Shown here: piece after piece, positions 35,273 through 44,667 of the stretch
How positions within the stretch are numbered: the stretch's first letter is position 1
Layout: the number at the start of each line of letters is the position of its first letter
Source: Mycobacterium bourgelatii
Lineage (GTDB): Bacteria; Actinomycetota; Actinomycetes; Mycobacteriales; Mycobacteriaceae
Length of the DNA stretch: 64,000 bases
Reading direction: 5' to 3'
Assembly: GCF_010723575.1 (NCBI RefSeq)
Contig: NZ_BLKZ01000001.1
Location: 124,001 to 188,000, forward strand
Position numbers and translations under genes: made by a program
Notes under the pieces: model-generated
Told to the model about the DNA's origin: nothing
Database searches by the model: none
The model's input: the letters and a program-made list of their open reading frames with translations, nothing else

Positions 35273-36325
35273 TTGCGCGCAGTGGTATTACGAGGCGGCA
35301 ACCTTGCCGTTAGGGAAACCGCCGATCCCGTCCCAGGTCCGGGCGAATTGCTGCTGAGGACGCTGAGCACGGCGATTTGCGCTTCCGACGTGCACTACAT
35401 GGATCACCCCGAACTGGCGATCGACGACCCGACGGGACGCTCGCTGTATGACCCTGACGTCGACATCGTCATGGGGCACGAGTTCGTCGGTGAAGTCATC
35501 GGCCATGGCCCGGGTTGCTCCGATGCCTTCCCGGTCGGGACGCGGGTGACCTCGATGCCGATCCGGTTGGTCGACGGCGGCGCGGGTGGCATGCGCATCG
35601 TCGGGCAGCATCCCGAGGCGCAGGGCAGCTTCGGCGAACTCCTGGTGGTGTCGGAGGTGGTGGCGCGGGCGGTCGAAGGCTCGGTTTCCAGCGACGCCGT
35701 GAGCCTTGTCGACGCTTTCGCCGTCGGGGAGTTCTACGTGCGTTCGGCTCGCCTGGAACCCGGTGAAGTCCCAATAGTGGTGGGTGCCGGAGCAATTGGT
35801 CTGTCTGCGGTGGCCGCGTTGTCCAGTCGCGGCGTTGAGCCGATCATCGTGTCAGACCTCAAGCCGGAACGTCGCGAGCTGGCCCGAGACCACTTCGGCG
35901 CACACATATTGGTGGATCCATCGGAACAGTCCGTGTTCGACGCTTTCCGCAAGGCGCGAGCGGACTACCACCTCGGCGGGTCCGCGGTGGTGATCGAATG
36001 TGTTGGCGCACCTGGACTCATCGACCAACTCGCGGCCGAAGCGGAGTTCTCGTCACGCATCTACTGCGCGGGTGGCTGGTACACCGGGGACACGTTGAAC
36101 ATCACCGAAGCGACTCGCAACGGATTGACGTTGCAGTTCGGCGGCGGGCCTATGCCGCAGGACTGGTACGGGGTGCTCGACGCCGTCGTCGAGGGACGCC
36201 TTGACCCCCTCCCGAGCGTGGGGCGGATCATCGGTCTCGACGAGGTGCCCGGGGCGCTGGAACAGACCCGGCGATCAGAGGGACCACCTCGGGTCGTGAT
36301 TCACCCGAACGGAGACATCACATGA
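35273..36325 (+). CDS. MDR alcohol dehydrogenase lacking the structural zinc lobe
   Basis: A 350-residue zinc-type MDR dehydrogenase. STAICASDVHYMD and MGHEFVGEV supply catalytic zinc ligands. The usual four-cysteine structural zinc segment is missing; MRIVGQHPEAQGSFGELLVV follows directly. The nucleotide fold is PIVVGAGAIGLSAVAAL with VSDLKPER, favouring NAD. The start is taken as TTG 35273 (MRAVVLRGGN), the usual family N-terminus, with no ATG alternative nearby. First gene of a three-gene overlapping operon with an NTF2-like protein and an SDR. Confidence 0.88.
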   Translation: MRAVVLRGGNLAVRETADPVPGPGELLLRTLSTAICASDVHYMDHPELAIDDPTGRSLYDPDVDIVMGHEFVGEVIGHGPGCSDAFPVGTRVTSMPIRLVDGGAGGMRIVGQHPEAQGSFGELLVVSEVVARAVEGSVSSDAVSLVDAFAVGEFYVRSARLEPGEVPIVVGAGAIGLSAVAALSSRGVEPIIVSDLKPERRELARDHFGAHILVDPSEQSVFDAFRKARADYHLGGSAVVIECVGAPGLIDQLAAEAEFSSRIYCAGGWYTGDTLNITEATRNGLTLQFGGGPMPQDWYGVLDAVVEGRLDPLPSVGRIIGLDEVPGALEQTRRSEGPPRVVIHPNGDIT

Positions 36326-36732
36326 CAGGCGCTCGCGACGAGATCTTCGATCTGACGGTGCGGTACGCGACCGCCATCGACACTCGCCAATACCAGCTTC
36401 TGGCCGAGGTTTTCACCGCCGACGCCGACGTGGACTACGGCGAGATCGGCCAGTGGACGGGTGCGCAACAGGTGGTGCAGTTCATGGACGCGGTTCACGC
36501 CGGAGCCGCGCACACCCTGCATCGCATGTCCAACCAGGCCATCGATATCGACGGCGACACCGCCAAGGCCAGAACATACATCGACGCACTGATCCTCGCC
36601 GACAACGGATCCGGCGTTAACGCCGTCGGCTATTACGACGATCATCTGGTGCGCACCGACGCGGGCTGGCGAATCGCACGCCGCAAGTTCACCTCGATCC
36701 GCATCGGCACGGTGGCAGCCACAAATGGTTGA
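36322..36732 (+). CDS. SnoaL/NTF2-like protein
   Basis: A 136-residue cone-shaped NTF2-fold protein: DEIFDLTVRYATAIDTRQYQLLAEVFTADADVDYGEIGQWTG, then TLHRMSNQAIDIDGDTAKARTYIDAL and GYYDDHLVRTDAGWRIARRKF. This is the SnoaL_4 type found with steroid or aromatic catabolic enzymes as isomerase, dehydratase or hydratase. It overlaps the ADH stop (ATGA) and the SDR start, so it is tightly coupled with both. Confidence 0.88.
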   Translation: MTGARDEIFDLTVRYATAIDTRQYQLLAEVFTADADVDYGEIGQWTGAQQVVQFMDAVHAGAAHTLHRMSNQAIDIDGDTAKARTYIDALILADNGSGVNAVGYYDDHLVRTDAGWRIARRKFTSIRIGTVAATNG

Positions 36733-37558
36733 GTTCGCCGACAAATACGGCCCGTGGGCAGTCGTTGTCGGCGCGTCCGATGGCGTCGGAGCGCTGTTCG
36801 CCGAGCGGGTCGCGTTGAACGGTGTGAACGTCGCGCTCGTGGCCCGTCGCCAGCATGTGCTGGAAGAGGTGGCCGCCGGCATCGGGGAGCGCACCGGGGC
36901 GATGACCAGGACCGTGGCTGTGGATCTGACCGCACCAGAGGCCGTGCACGTGATCATCGACAACACTGCGGACCTCGAAGTCGGCATGCTGGTCTATTGC
37001 GCTGGTGGCGACCCCAATTACCAAGCGTTCCTGGCGAATCCGGTGTCAGCGGCCGAGGCGCTGCTGCGCCGCAACTGTTTGGTGATGATGCAGCTCTGCC
37101 ACCACTACGCGGCACCCATGGTCGAACGGGGTCGCGGTGGCATCGTCAACTTCACTTCCGGTGCGGCGCTAGCCGGCGGTCCCAACATGGTTGTGTACGG
37201 TGCCAGCAAGGCTTTCGACCTGGTCTTCACGGAAGGCCTTTGGACCGAACTGCACGATAAGGGTGTCGACGTGCTCGCCTTGGTCCTCGGTAAGACCGAT
37301 ACGCCGTCGTTGCGTCAACTCGAATACCGACGAGGTCAAATTGCTTCGCTGGACGAAATTCCGAAGGGTGCCGTGCCCGCGGCGGTGGTCATCGACGATG
37401 CGTTCGCCAACCTGTCCCATGGGCCGACACTGATGGTCGGTCCCGAGATGCGAATGGCCGCAGAAGTATTCAAGTCCCTCTCGCGAAATGAAGCGGTCAA
37501 TCTGGTCATGCAGGCCAGCGTTGCCATGATGGGTCCGTCAAACGGCGGAGAAGGCTGA
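36725..37558 (+). CDS. Short-chain dehydrogenase/reductase
   Basis: A 277-residue SDR. The nucleotide motif is VVVGASDGVGALFAERVAL, an acceptable variant of TGxxxGxG; NADP preference is suggested by LVARRQHVLEE. Catalytic Ser is in NFTSGAALAGG and Tyr/Lys in VVYGASKAFD. The start overlaps the preceding gene by 8 bases. With the ADH and NTF2-like protein it likely handles a hydrophobic alcohol or ketone under IclR control. Its stop lies 8 bp from the original mmpL stop before the IS insertion. Confidence 0.9.
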   Translation: MVEFADKYGPWAVVVGASDGVGALFAERVALNGVNVALVARRQHVLEEVAAGIGERTGAMTRTVAVDLTAPEAVHVIIDNTADLEVGMLVYCAGGDPNYQAFLANPVSAAEALLRRNCLVMMQLCHHYAAPMVERGRGGIVNFTSGAALAGGPNMVVYGASKAFDLVFTEGLWTELHDKGVDVLALVLGKTDTPSLRQLEYRRGQIASLDEIPKGAVPAAVVIDDAFANLSHGPTLMVGPEMRMAAEVFKSLSRNEAVNLVMQASVAMMGPSNGGEG

Positions 37559-37571
37559 GGGCGAGGCTAAG

Positions 37572-39537
37572 CCGTAGTTCCCCCCGCTGAGTGGGTTCTG
37601 AATCCCCGATGTTGTTCGTGAGCAGGTGTTTGGCGTTCATGCGGGCGTACTAATGTAGTCATGTATTATCATGGCATTGCTCGGCGTGTTAACTTGGCAT
37701 ATCGTAGATATAGCGCGGATAAGTTGATATAAAGTAATCATGTACGTGACTCGGGTTCCCAACCGTGGGTCACCGCCAGCGGTGCTGTTGCGGGAGTCCT
37801 ACCGCGACAACGGCAAAGTCAAAACACGCACCCTGGCCAACTTGTCACACTGGCCCGAGCGCAAGGTGGAAAAGCTACAGCGTGCCCTCAAAGGCCTGCC
37901 GGCCACGCGGGATCTGGCCGAGTCGTTTGAGGTCTCCCGCAGCCTGCCCCATGGGCACGTGGCCGCAGTGCTGGGCACCGCCCGGACCCTGGGCGTCGAA
38001 GATCTCATCGACGCGACACCATCGCGGCGGCGCGACCTGGTCACCGCGATGCTGGTAGCCCAGGTCATCGCCCCGGAATCCAAGCTGGCCACCGCACGCG
38101 GTTTGCGCACCCAGACCGCCACCAGCTCACTGGGCGAGGTGCTGGGGGTCAGTGGGGCCGATGAGGACGACCTGTACGCGGCGATGGACTGGGCGCTGGC
38201 CCGCAAAGATGCCATCGAAACCGCGCTGGCCGCCCGGCATCTGAACGATGGCACCCTAGTGCTCTACGACGTGTCCTCGGCGGCCTTTGAGGGCCGCACC
38301 TGCCCCCTGGGCAAGATCGGACACGCCCGTGACGGGGTCAAAGGACGTTTGCAGATCGTCTACGGGCTGCTGGCCACCACCGCCGGGATACCGGTTGCCA
38401 TCGAAGTGTTCGACGGCAACACCGCTGACCCGAAAACGTTGACCGCCCAAATCAATAAGCTGAAAAACCGGTTCGGACTGTCGCGGGTGGCCCTTGTCGG
38501 CGATCGCGGCATGATCACCAGCGCGCGCATCACCGAGGAACTACGCCCTGCCGGTCTGGACTGGATCACCGCGCTGCGCGCCCCGCAGATCAAGGCCCTT
38601 GTGCAAGCCGACGCCCTGCAGCTGAGCTTGTTCGACGAACACGACCTCGCTGAGATCAACTCCCCGGACTATCCCGGCGAACGCCTGGTCTGCTGCCACA
38701 ACCCCGCTCTAGCTCAAAAGCGCACCCAAAAACGCCAAGACCTGTTGGCCGCCACCGAAAAACAACTCACCGCCATTACCGACGCCACCACCCGAACCCG
38801 CCGACCCTTGCGCGGCAAAGACGATATCGCGCTACGGGTAGGCAAGGTGATCAACCACTACAAGATGGCCAAACACTTCCACATCACCATCACCGACAAC
38901 TCATTCACCTTCACCCGCAACGAAGACGCCATCGCCGCCGAAGCCGCCCTCGACGGCATCTACGTGCTGCGTACCAACCTGCCCAAATCCGCCCTGGGCC
39001 GTGACGATGTGGTGTTGCGCTACAAGGGACTCGAAGACGTCGAACGCTTCTTCCGGACCCTCAACAGTGAACTTGACGTGCGACCCATCCGCCACCACCT
39101 CGCCGACCGGGTCCGCGCCCACATGTTCCTACGCATGCTGTCCTACTACATCAGCTGGCACATGAAACAAGCCCTGGCCCCCCTGCTGTTTCGCGACCAC
39201 GACAAACCCGCAGCCGCCGCCAAACGCACCAACCCCGTTGCCCCCGCTCAACGTTCCGATGCCGCCCTAGCCAAAGCCTCCCGCAAACGCACCACCGACG
39301 ACACCCCGGTGCACAGCTTCACCAGCCTGCTCGCCGACCTAGCCACCATCTGCGCCAGCCACATCCAGCCCGCCGACGACATGCCCACGTTCACCAAATT
39401 CACCACCCCCACCGCACTACAACACCACGCCTTCGAACTACTCGGCCTCACCCACCGCCTGGGCTACAAGTAGTCATGCAGACAACACAAAACCCCAGGT
39501 CACGGCACACTCATCACCAAACCAGGGGGAACTACGG
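37572..39537 (+). mobile_element. IS1634-type insertion sequence, apparently complete
   Basis: The element is 1966 bp. Its ends are the 13-bp perfect inverted repeats CCGTAGTTCCCCC (37572-37584) and GGGGGAACTACGG (39525-39537). The flanks carry a 6-bp direct repeat GCTAAG at 37566-37571 and 39538-39543, the target-site duplication. It holds one transposase gene in full frame, so it may still be active. Confidence 0.85.
37740..39473 (+). CDS. IS1634 family transposase
   Basis: A 577-residue DDE transposase of the IS1634 group (IS4 superfamily). It begins MYVTRVPNRGSPPAVLLRES, and shows the expected acidic blocks LVLYDVSSAAFEG, VALVGDRGMITS and the late GLEDVERFFRTLNSELDVRPIRH segment carrying the Glu. 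The frame is open for its whole length. An AT-rich promoter region of about 165 bp lies inside the left end. Insertion falls between the convergent SDR and mmpL genes and damages neither. Confidence 0.92.
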   Translation: MYVTRVPNRGSPPAVLLRESYRDNGKVKTRTLANLSHWPERKVEKLQRALKGLPATRDLAESFEVSRSLPHGHVAAVLGTARTLGVEDLIDATPSRRRDLVTAMLVAQVIAPESKLATARGLRTQTATSSLGEVLGVSGADEDDLYAAMDWALARKDAIETALAARHLNDGTLVLYDVSSAAFEGRTCPLGKIGHARDGVKGRLQIVYGLLATTAGIPVAIEVFDGNTADPKTLTAQINKLKNRFGLSRVALVGDRGMITSARITEELRPAGLDWITALRAPQIKALVQADALQLSLFDEHDLAEINSPDYPGERLVCCHNPALAQKRTQKRQDLLAATEKQLTAITDATTRTRRPLRGKDDIALRVGKVINHYKMAKHFHITITDNSFTFTRNEDAIAAEAALDGIYVLRTNLPKSALGRDDVVLRYKGLEDVERFFRTLNSELDVRPIRHHLADRVRAHMFLRMLSYYISWHMKQALAPLLFRDHDKPAAAAKRTNPVAPAQRSDAALAKASRKRTTDDTPVHSFTSLLADLATICASHIQPADDMPTFTKFTTPTALQHHAFELLGLTHRLGYK

Positions 39538-39538
39538 G

Positions 39539-42388
39539 CTAAGGGCGAGCCGCGGCCACCGCCGCCGACGGAGATCGGCGCCGCAGCGGGCGCTGTCGCA
39601 CGAACGTCGGCCACCAAAACCATGGGCCGAGGAGGCGCATGACGCATGGCACGACGAACGAACGCACGATCAAGGTGTCGAGCAGAAGTCCGATGCAGAC
39701 GGTGGACCCGACCTGACCGATCGTCCTGAGATCACTGGCGAGCATTGCCAGCATGGTGAATGCGAAGACCAAACCGGCCGACGTCACCACACCGCCCGTG
39801 CTGCCGAGCGCCCGGATGAGGCCGGTATTCAACCCGGCATGTATCTCTTCCTTGACTCGGGCGACCAACAGCAGGTTGTAGTCCGAGCCCACCGCCACCA
39901 GGATGATGAAGGTCAGCGGCAATACCAGCCAATGCAGGTGCAAGCCGATGAGGTGCTGCCAGACCAGCACGGAGAGTCCGAACGCCCCCGCGTAGGAGAA
40001 CGCCACCGTGGCGGGAATCACCAAGGCCGCCATCAGACTTCGCGTGATGAACATCATGATCAGGAAGATCAGCACGAAGGCGGCGATCGCCGCGATCAGC
40101 AGGTCGGACATGGCGTACTGCTTGATGTCCTTGTCGTTGGATCCGGAACCGCCGATGTAGACGCGGGCGCCGGCGAGCGAGGTCTCTTTCAGCACAGTCG
40201 TTATCGCGGTTGGGAAGGCATTCACATGCTCCACGCCCTCCGGCCCCATCGCATCGCCTTCGTGGGTGACGATGAAGCGGGCGGCCTTGCCGTCCGGCGA
40301 CATCATCAGCGTCATCCCGATTTTGACGTCCTCGTTGTCGAAGCCCTCCCTGGGGATGTAGAAGTAGTCATCGCTGCGTGATCGGTCAAAATCGTTGCCC
40401 ACGTTGATCAAGTCGTCATAGGTCTGGTCGGTCTGCGTGGACTGCAGATCCGCTGAACCGTAGTTGTTGACCAGCAGCGCCTGAATGGCCGCGGTGTCAT
40501 TTCGCATGACCTTCATCTGCGTGATCATCTGCGGAAGCAGTCTGTCGATGACTTCCAGCGACGCCACGGCATCCTTGATGTCAGCGGCCATGTGGTCGAG
40601 GCCGTCGAGGCCGTCAAACACCGATCTGAACGTCCAGCAGACGGGAATGTCGAAACAGTGTTTGTCCCAATAGAAATAGCTGCGGATCGGTCGGAAGAAG
40701 TCGTCGAGATTCGAGATTTCCTCGTTGATGTTCTCGGTGACCCGCTTCATGTCCTCCATGGTGACCACCGTCTGGTGCATCTCATCCGACATGCTTTGGA
40801 ACAGCACGATCAGTCGATCCAGCACCTCGACGGTGTGCGCTTGGATCTCCGCCTGGCTGTCGGTGTTGGCGTTCTGCGCCATGTTGAACGGGAGCTGTTG
40901 ACCGTTGCCGCTACCCTGCGTGGTGAACAGGTAAGGGAGGCTTGCGTGTTCGAGCGCTCGGCCCAGGGGGCGGGTAATGCTCTGCACCATTGCCACACCG
41001 GGTAGTCGGATGAGTGCCTTGGCCACCCGGTCCAACGTGATGAAGTCGGCCGAGTTCCGCATGTCGTGGTCGGATTCGACCACCAGCATCTCGGAGAACA
41101 ATTTGCTCTTCGAGAAGTGTCGATCCGCTGCGGCGAAGCCTTGATTCGCGGGAGCGTCGGGTGGCTGATACTGGCGGTCGTCATAGTTCACCTGAAATGA
41201 CGGCACGAAGATCGCCCCGATCATGACGATGGCGGAACTAGCGGCGAGGATGGGCACCGGCCAACGCACCACGCTCGCACCGATCCGCCGGTAAAGACGT
41301 GCCTTGGCCGCGCTGCTCGGGTCGAACATTCCGAACAGGATGCCCACGGTCAAGATCGCCGGGCCCAGCGTCAGTGCCGCTGCGATGGTCAACAACATGC
41401 CGATTGCGACGGCCGGCCCCATGGTGTGGAAGTAGTTGAGTCGGGCGAAGCTCAGGCAGTAACCGGCACCCGCGATGGTCAACCCGGAGCCGATGATGAT
41501 GGGCGTAACCCCTTGGTACGCAGTGTAAAAGGCGTCCTCCCGGCTTTCGCCCGCCCGTCGCGCCTCGTGATAGCGGCCCATCAGGAAGATGCCGTAATCC
41601 GTGCCCGCGCCAAGGGTCAGCGCCACGACTATGTTCACCGCGAATGACGAGAGTTCGATGTACCCGAAATGGCCGAGGGTTGCGACAACGCCCTTTGCGA
41701 CCAGCATTTCGATGAGAACGCCGGCCAACGGCACCAGCAGGGTGCTGACGGAGCGGTACACCAGTAACAGCATCACGATGATGAGGATGATCGTGACGAT
41801 GGTGATGTTGTTCAGGCTGGAGTTGGCGATGGATACGGTGTCGGACGCCAGCGGAGCGGCGCCGCTGACGTAAACCTTGAGCCCGGGCGGCGGGGTATCG
41901 TTCGCGACGATTTTCCGGACGGCGTCGACGGACTCGTTCGCTTGCATCTGACCGATATCGCCCGCCAGGCGTAGCAGTACATACGTGGCCTTGCCGTCGA
42001 CGCTCTGCGCTCCTGCCGAGGTGATCGGCTTGCCCCACAGGTCCATCACGTACTGCACGTGCGCGCTGTCCTGCTTGAGTCGCCGCATCAGGTCGTCGTA
42101 GTAGTGGTGGTCCTGATCGCCCAGCGGCCGGTCGGCCTCGAAAACGACCATCGTCAAGCTGGTGGAGGTGGACTCTTGGAACTTCTCGCCGATCCGGAGC
42201 ATCGCCCGTTGCGACGGCGCGTAGTGCGGCACCATAGGCCCGGCGAGTTCCTCCGCGACGCGCTCCACCTGGGGCACGAAGGTGTTCGTCGTTACGGCCA
42301 GCAGTGCCCAGAAGACGATGATCGGTATCGCCAGGGCGCGAACGGTTCTCGCAACGAAGGGCCGGTTGGGAGCTTGGTGCGCGCTCAT
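39539..42388 (-). CDS. MmpL family RND lipid transporter
   Basis: A 949-residue RND-type transporter with a large periplasmic loop after helix 1 and another after helix 7. Proton-relay pairs are visible in GAGTDYGIFLMGRYHEARRAG (helix 4) and AVGSDYNLLLVARVKEE (helix 10), both Asp-Tyr as in MmpL3-like and MmpL4/5-like proteins. Start ATG 42388 overlaps the mmpS stop (ATGA). The stop lies in the target duplication of the adjacent IS but is unchanged. It would export a lipid or siderophore across the inner membrane; which one is unknown. Confidence 0.93.
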   Translation of the reverse strand: MSAHQAPNRPFVARTVRALAIPIIVFWALLAVTTNTFVPQVERVAEELAGPMVPHYAPSQRAMLRIGEKFQESTSTSLTMVVFEADRPLGDQDHHYYDDLMRRLKQDSAHVQYVMDLWGKPITSAGAQSVDGKATYVLLRLAGDIGQMQANESVDAVRKIVANDTPPPGLKVYVSGAAPLASDTVSIANSSLNNITIVTIILIIVMLLLVYRSVSTLLVPLAGVLIEMLVAKGVVATLGHFGYIELSSFAVNIVVALTLGAGTDYGIFLMGRYHEARRAGESREDAFYTAYQGVTPIIIGSGLTIAGAGYCLSFARLNYFHTMGPAVAIGMLLTIAAALTLGPAILTVGILFGMFDPSSAAKARLYRRIGASVVRWPVPILAASSAIVMIGAIFVPSFQVNYDDRQYQPPDAPANQGFAAADRHFSKSKLFSEMLVVESDHDMRNSADFITLDRVAKALIRLPGVAMVQSITRPLGRALEHASLPYLFTTQGSGNGQQLPFNMAQNANTDSQAEIQAHTVEVLDRLIVLFQSMSDEMHQTVVTMEDMKRVTENINEEISNLDDFFRPIRSYFYWDKHCFDIPVCWTFRSVFDGLDGLDHMAADIKDAVASLEVIDRLLPQMITQMKVMRNDTAAIQALLVNNYGSADLQSTQTDQTYDDLINVGNDFDRSRSDDYFYIPREGFDNEDVKIGMTLMMSPDGKAARFIVTHEGDAMGPEGVEHVNAFPTAITTVLKETSLAGARVYIGGSGSNDKDIKQYAMSDLLIAAIAAFVLIFLIMMFITRSLMAALVIPATVAFSYAGAFGLSVLVWQHLIGLHLHWLVLPLTFIILVAVGSDYNLLLVARVKEEIHAGLNTGLIRALGSTGGVVTSAGLVFAFTMLAMLASDLRTIGQVGSTVCIGLLLDTLIVRSFVVPCVMRLLGPWFWWPTFVRQRPLRRRSPSAAVAAARP

Positions 42389-42828
42389 GCGGACTTCACC
42401 CGGCACTGGACGTCCGCGTCCTGGTGACTATCCGTATGTTCGTCGCGCACAACGCCATTCACCAACATTCGGCACCCGATCTGGCCACCGTGTACCTGTG
42501 CCGAGATACTGCCCGACACCACGGTGAGTGTGGTGGTCTCGGTGTGCGACCACGGCAGCGTCGTGATGTCGACCTTGTGCGGGTGGCCGTCGACGTCGAT
42601 GTAGGTGAGCAGCCCGCCCTGACCGGCAGAGCCGAACAGCTCGTAGGTGAGGTGTTTGGGAGTGGTTTGTTCCGGTGCCTGCTGCGGATTGACGGTGATG
42701 ACCGGCGGCGGCTCGGAGAACTGGTGGACCTTCCACATGCACAGCGCCCCCACCCCGATCGCAATTACGGCGACCAACGGCATCCATGCCTGCGACAGAA
42801 CGGTTCTACCAATCGAACGATGGCTCAT
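42385..42828 (-). CDS. MmpS family protein
   Basis: A 147-residue MmpS partner. One N-terminal helix (MPLVAVIAIGVGALCMW) is followed by a periplasmic domain with the family pattern HLTYELFGSAGQGGLLTYIDVDG, LPWSHTETT and SAQVHGGQIGCRMLVNGVVRDEH. The two cysteines, in GCRML and QCRV, can form the usual disulfide. It overlaps mmpL by 4 bases and starts 4 bases after the preceding membrane protein. It is expected to assist MmpL in export. Confidence 0.93.
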   Translation of the reverse strand: MSHRSIGRTVLSQAWMPLVAVIAIGVGALCMWKVHQFSEPPPVITVNPQQAPEQTTPKHLTYELFGSAGQGGLLTYIDVDGHPHKVDITTLPWSHTETTTLTVVSGSISAQVHGGQIGCRMLVNGVVRDEHTDSHQDADVQCRVKSA

Positions 42829-42832
42829 GTGT

Positions 42833-43258
42833 TCACGCCGCCTTCCGCAGACGCCTCTTCAACCGCACGTGGCTGAGCATGCGAAGGGCGAGGTTTGTTG
42901 AGGTCAGCATGGGTATCACGCCGAGAAACGTCCGCTCGGAGGGCGTCGCGCCGTGCAGGTGCTGGAGGCTGCCGAACACGTAGAAGCACCCCAACATGAA
43001 GATCATGGCGGGAATGGAGAGTGCCATGAGGGAGCCGCGGTCGGCCACGACCTGGCGGGCATAGTGCAGCTCATCTTCCGACATGGGCTCGCGTTTGCGT
43101 ACTTTTCGGACGACCACTCTGGCGCTGCCGACCGATTCGCCGAACGGGGTCGATTCCCGCTTACGTAGCCGACTCACATATGCACTCGCTATGACCGCCG
43201 CAACCAGCATCAGCGCCAGGGAGATCACGGTCAATACGCCAAACGCGCTCGAATTCAC
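42833..43258 (-). CDS. Two-helix membrane protein encoded with mmpS-mmpL
   Basis: A 141-residue protein with hydrophobic helices at about residues 8-28 (VLTVISLALMLVAAVIASAYV) and 77-97 (LMALSIPAMIFMLGCFYVFG), a basic cytoplasmic loop RKRESTPFGESVGSARVVVRKVRKREPMSEDEL between them, and a basic C-terminus. I do not assign it to a named family. It ends 4 bases before mmpS, so it is the first gene of the mmpS-mmpL transcript and could be an accessory factor of the exporter. Confidence 0.75.
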   Translation of the reverse strand: MNSSAFGVLTVISLALMLVAAVIASAYVSRLRKRESTPFGESVGSARVVVRKVRKREPMSEDELHYARQVVADRGSLMALSIPAMIFMLGCFYVFGSLQHLHGATPSERTFLGVIPMLTSTNLALRMLSHVRLKRRLRKAA

Positions 43259-43359
43259 ATCCGGCTCCTCCCGATCTGTACCGGATTAGTGAACACTAGC
43301 GTCTTTTATAAATATTCCTCAACCGCTAGCGCGATCCTGGGCGGGAGCGCACTCGGTCG

Positions 43360-43379
43360 CCCGCCGTGTCCACGGCGGG
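43360..43379 (-). terminator. GC hairpin after the diiron-protein gene
   Basis: CCCGCCGTG and CACGGCGGG form a perfect 9-bp stem with a 2-base loop, 28 bases past the stop of the minus-strand gene at 43407. There is no T run, as is frequent in mycobacterial terminators, so it is only a candidate. Confidence 0.4.
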
Positions 43380-43406
43380 TGGGGTGCGAAGAATCCGCAG
43401 GGGGGC

Positions 43407-44507
43407 CTAGCCGGCGCCCGCCGCGATCACCTGGTCTACCTCGGCGGCCCGCTCGGCCATCTCGGCGTGCGCCTTGTCCAGCGCTTCGGCCTGGTCCTCA
43501 TCGGCCTTCATCAGCGTCTCGATGTCGGAGCCGGCCATGTCGAGGACACCCATGTCCGAGAAGGCCTTCTGCACCTTGTCGCCCCACAGTCCGATGTCCT
43601 TGACGATTGGCACGATGCGGCTGAACAGGTGCGAGCGGAACTGAATCATCAGTGGCGACGTGTCGAGCCAGCTTGCGCAGGCTTCTACGTCCAGGCCCAG
43701 GGTCTCGAAAACTTCCTCGCCGCGGAACCGGTCACGCATCAGGTAACACGCGTCCACGACGAATTCTTCGCGCTCGTTTCGCTCGGCTTCGGTCAGTGCG
43801 GAGTAGTAGTCCTTCAGCGAGATCCGGCCGAAGGCGACGTGCCGTGCCTCATCTTGCATGACGTAGGCCAGCAGCTGCTTGGACAGCGAGCCTTGCGGAG
43901 TCATGTCACGCAGCACCCCGAAGGCCGCCAGCGCCAACCCCTCGATCAGAACCTGCATGCCGAGGTAGGGCATGTCCCAGCGCGAGTCGCGCAGGGTGTC
44001 GTCTAGCAGCGCGGTCAGGTGCTTGTTGATCGGGTAGACCAGGCCGACCTTCTCCTGCAAAAACCGCGAGAACGCCTCGACGTGCCTTGCCTCGTCCATG
44101 GTTTGGGTTGCCGCGTAGAACTTCGCGTCCAGGTCCGGGACGACCTCGACGATCTTGGCTGCACACACCATCGCTCCCTGCTCACCGTGCAGGAACTGGG
44201 AGAACTGCCACGCTTGAAAGTGCAGGCGCATCTGGTCGCGCAGCGATTTGTCGGCGGCCTCCCACGTGGGGCTGCCGAACAGAGGATGGAACTCGTCGGG
44301 CAGACCGACCGGATTCAGCGGGTCCACCTGTTGCGTCCAGTCGATGCGCGACTGGGCGTCCCATTGCTTGTCCTTTCCCTTTTGATACAGGGAAAGGAGT
44401 CGGGCGCGGCCCTCGTCGTACTCCCACGTAAATCGCGAGTCGCCTGCGCAGGGGACTTCCCACGAGTACGGCTCGGGTACGTGCGTGTACTTGTCTTTCG
44501 TCGTCAT
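43407..44507 (-). CDS. Ferritin-like diiron protein, putative oxygenase
   Basis: A 366-residue protein of the ferritin-like/RNR R2-like class. Two iron-binding helix motifs TMDEARHVEAF (near residue 135) and MQDEARHVAFG (near residue 215) plus upstream glutamates in LHGEQGAMV and VLIEGLALA give the set of Glu/His ligands for a di-iron site. The start MTTKDKYTHVPEPYSWEVP at 44507 is the natural beginning; further upstream is low quality. It is separate from the mmpS operon by about 150 bp. Such enzymes hydroxylate or oxidise lipids or aryl amines using O2; the substrate is unknown. Confidence 0.82.
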   Translation of the reverse strand: MTTKDKYTHVPEPYSWEVPCAGDSRFTWEYDEGRARLLSLYQKGKDKQWDAQSRIDWTQQVDPLNPVGLPDEFHPLFGSPTWEAADKSLRDQMRLHFQAWQFSQFLHGEQGAMVCAAKIVEVVPDLDAKFYAATQTMDEARHVEAFSRFLQEKVGLVYPINKHLTALLDDTLRDSRWDMPYLGMQVLIEGLALAAFGVLRDMTPQGSLSKQLLAYVMQDEARHVAFGRISLKDYYSALTEAERNEREEFVVDACYLMRDRFRGEEVFETLGLDVEACASWLDTSPLMIQFRSHLFSRIVPIVKDIGLWGDKVQKAFSDMGVLDMAGSDIETLMKADEDQAEALDKAHAEMAERAAEVDQVIAAGAG

Positions 44508-44667
44508 GAGCTGCCGCCTCCCTGCCCAGTGACTGGTGGTCATATGACGCGTATCACATTGCGCCGTGTGAGGCGCTGGCGTCAACCCTGATCTTGACTA
44601 CGGTCCGGACAAGATCGAGTACCGCGTTACTCAGTCGGCTTTCGGCGCGCGGGTTCACGCTGATTGC

